From Xanthomonas sacchari (GTDB lineage: Bacteria; Pseudomonadota; Gammaproteobacteria; Xanthomonadales; Xanthomonadaceae): a DNA stretch of 64,000 bases. The position numbers and the translations under genes are program-made. The stretch's first letter is position 1; each line of letters opens with the position of its first letter. The DNA lies in assembly GCF_040529065.1 (NCBI RefSeq), contig NZ_CP132343.1, positions 4,526,001-4,590,000 on the forward strand, in the 5' to 3' direction. This document shows, piece after piece, positions 63,707 to 64,000 of this stretch. Under the pieces are notes generated by a model that saw only the letters and a program-made list of their open reading frames with translations, had not been told where the DNA came from and did no database searches.

Positions 63707-64000
63707 ATGTTCAAGCACCTGTACAAAGTGACCTTCCTCAACCACGGCAAGGTCTACGAGCTGTACTGCCAGCACGTGGGCAGCAGCCATCTGTGGGGCT
63801 TCACCGAGATCGGCACGCTGGTGTTCGACGTGCACGATGGGCTGGTGATCGATCCCACCGAGGAACGCCTGCGCGAGGAGTTCGGCGCCACCAAGACGCT
63901 GCACCTGCCGATGCAGAGCATCGTGCGCATCGAAGAGGTGGAGAAGAAGGGGCCGTCGGCGATCCGCGACGCGGCCACCGGCGAGAAGGTGGTCACGCTG
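63707..64000 (+). CDS. DUF1820 family protein (3' end outside window)
   Basis: The first 98 codons of a small soluble protein, starting MFKHLYKVTFLNHGKVYELY and containing IGTLVFDVHDGLVIDPTEER, typical of DUF1820, whose function is unknown. A TATACT box at 63695-63700 lies only 6 bases before the ATG and there is no ribosome site, so the mRNA may be leaderless. Confidence 0.85.
   Translation, partial: MFKHLYKVTFLNHGKVYELYCQHVGSSHLWGFTEIGTLVFDVHDGLVIDPTEERLREEFGATKTLHLPMQSIVRIEEVEKKGPSAIRDAATGEKVVTL

Overview
The window is GC-rich gammaproteobacterial chromosome that reads as Xanthomonas. The evidence is a xylan-type carbohydrate utilisation locus (TonB-dependent receptor, SapC, cupin-like protein and tryptophan-halogenase-like flavoenzyme), LacI-type regulators with operators matching the xyl-box I recall for X. 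campestris, intergenic palindromes with GTAGGAGCGGCTTCAGCCGC ends, and a Xanthomonas-like order of core genes. Species cannot be fixed from the sequence alone.

Layout. (1) 1-9.4 kb: a tightly overlapped minus-strand operon for glucuronoxylan side-chain and oligomer breakdown, in the order GH67 alpha-glucuronidase, SGNH acetylesterase, GH43, and GH3 with a PA14 insert (cut by the left edge). A LacI regulator lies divergent to it. (2) 9.4-22.9 kb: a minus-strand series of TonB-dependent receptor, SapC, cupin-like, halogenase, xylulokinase, xylose isomerase and secreted GH3, with a second close LacI paralogue divergent from the receptor. Two palindromic operators sit in front of the receptor and in front of xylB. 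Together these genes import xylo-oligosaccharides, trim them in the periplasm and feed xylose to xylulose 5-phosphate. (3) 22.9-25.8 kb: a lower-GC accessory segment with two small ORFs, an unknown N-anchored protein and a SieB-type superinfection exclusion protein. It is followed by about 0.9 kb of repeats: two ~247-bp inverted arms, a REP-like palindrome and ten perfect GCAACG hexamers. (4) 25.8-33.3 kb: L,D-transpeptidase, APC permease, small envelope proteins (one interrupted by an in-frame TGA), PQQ-type sugar dehydrogenase and a cytoplasmic GH3. (5) 33.6-47.1 kb: ATP-grasp/alpha-E pair, MscS channel, folB, tsaD, rpsU-yqeY-yihY-dnaG, lipase, bile-acid/sodium-symporter-like protein and thioredoxin-like lipoprotein. 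(6) 47.3-57.8 kb: a soluble double-PAS chemoreceptor next to a complete aa3-type cytochrome c oxidase cluster (coxB, coxA, small assembly protein, cox11, coxC, surf1, Sco-like, ctaA, ctaB). (7) 58-64 kb: putA, fadL, rhomboid protease and a DUF1820 gene cut by the right edge.

The most notable points are the halogenase-cupin-SapC module of unresolved function inside a xylan locus, the duplicated regulators sharing one operator type, the accessory SieB segment beside a large inverted repeat, a likely nonsense mutation in a membrane-protein gene, and a near-repeat PAS duplication in the chemoreceptor. No tRNA, rRNA, CRISPR array or transposase gene was seen. Functional statements rest on motif and family recognition by eye; no database search was run.
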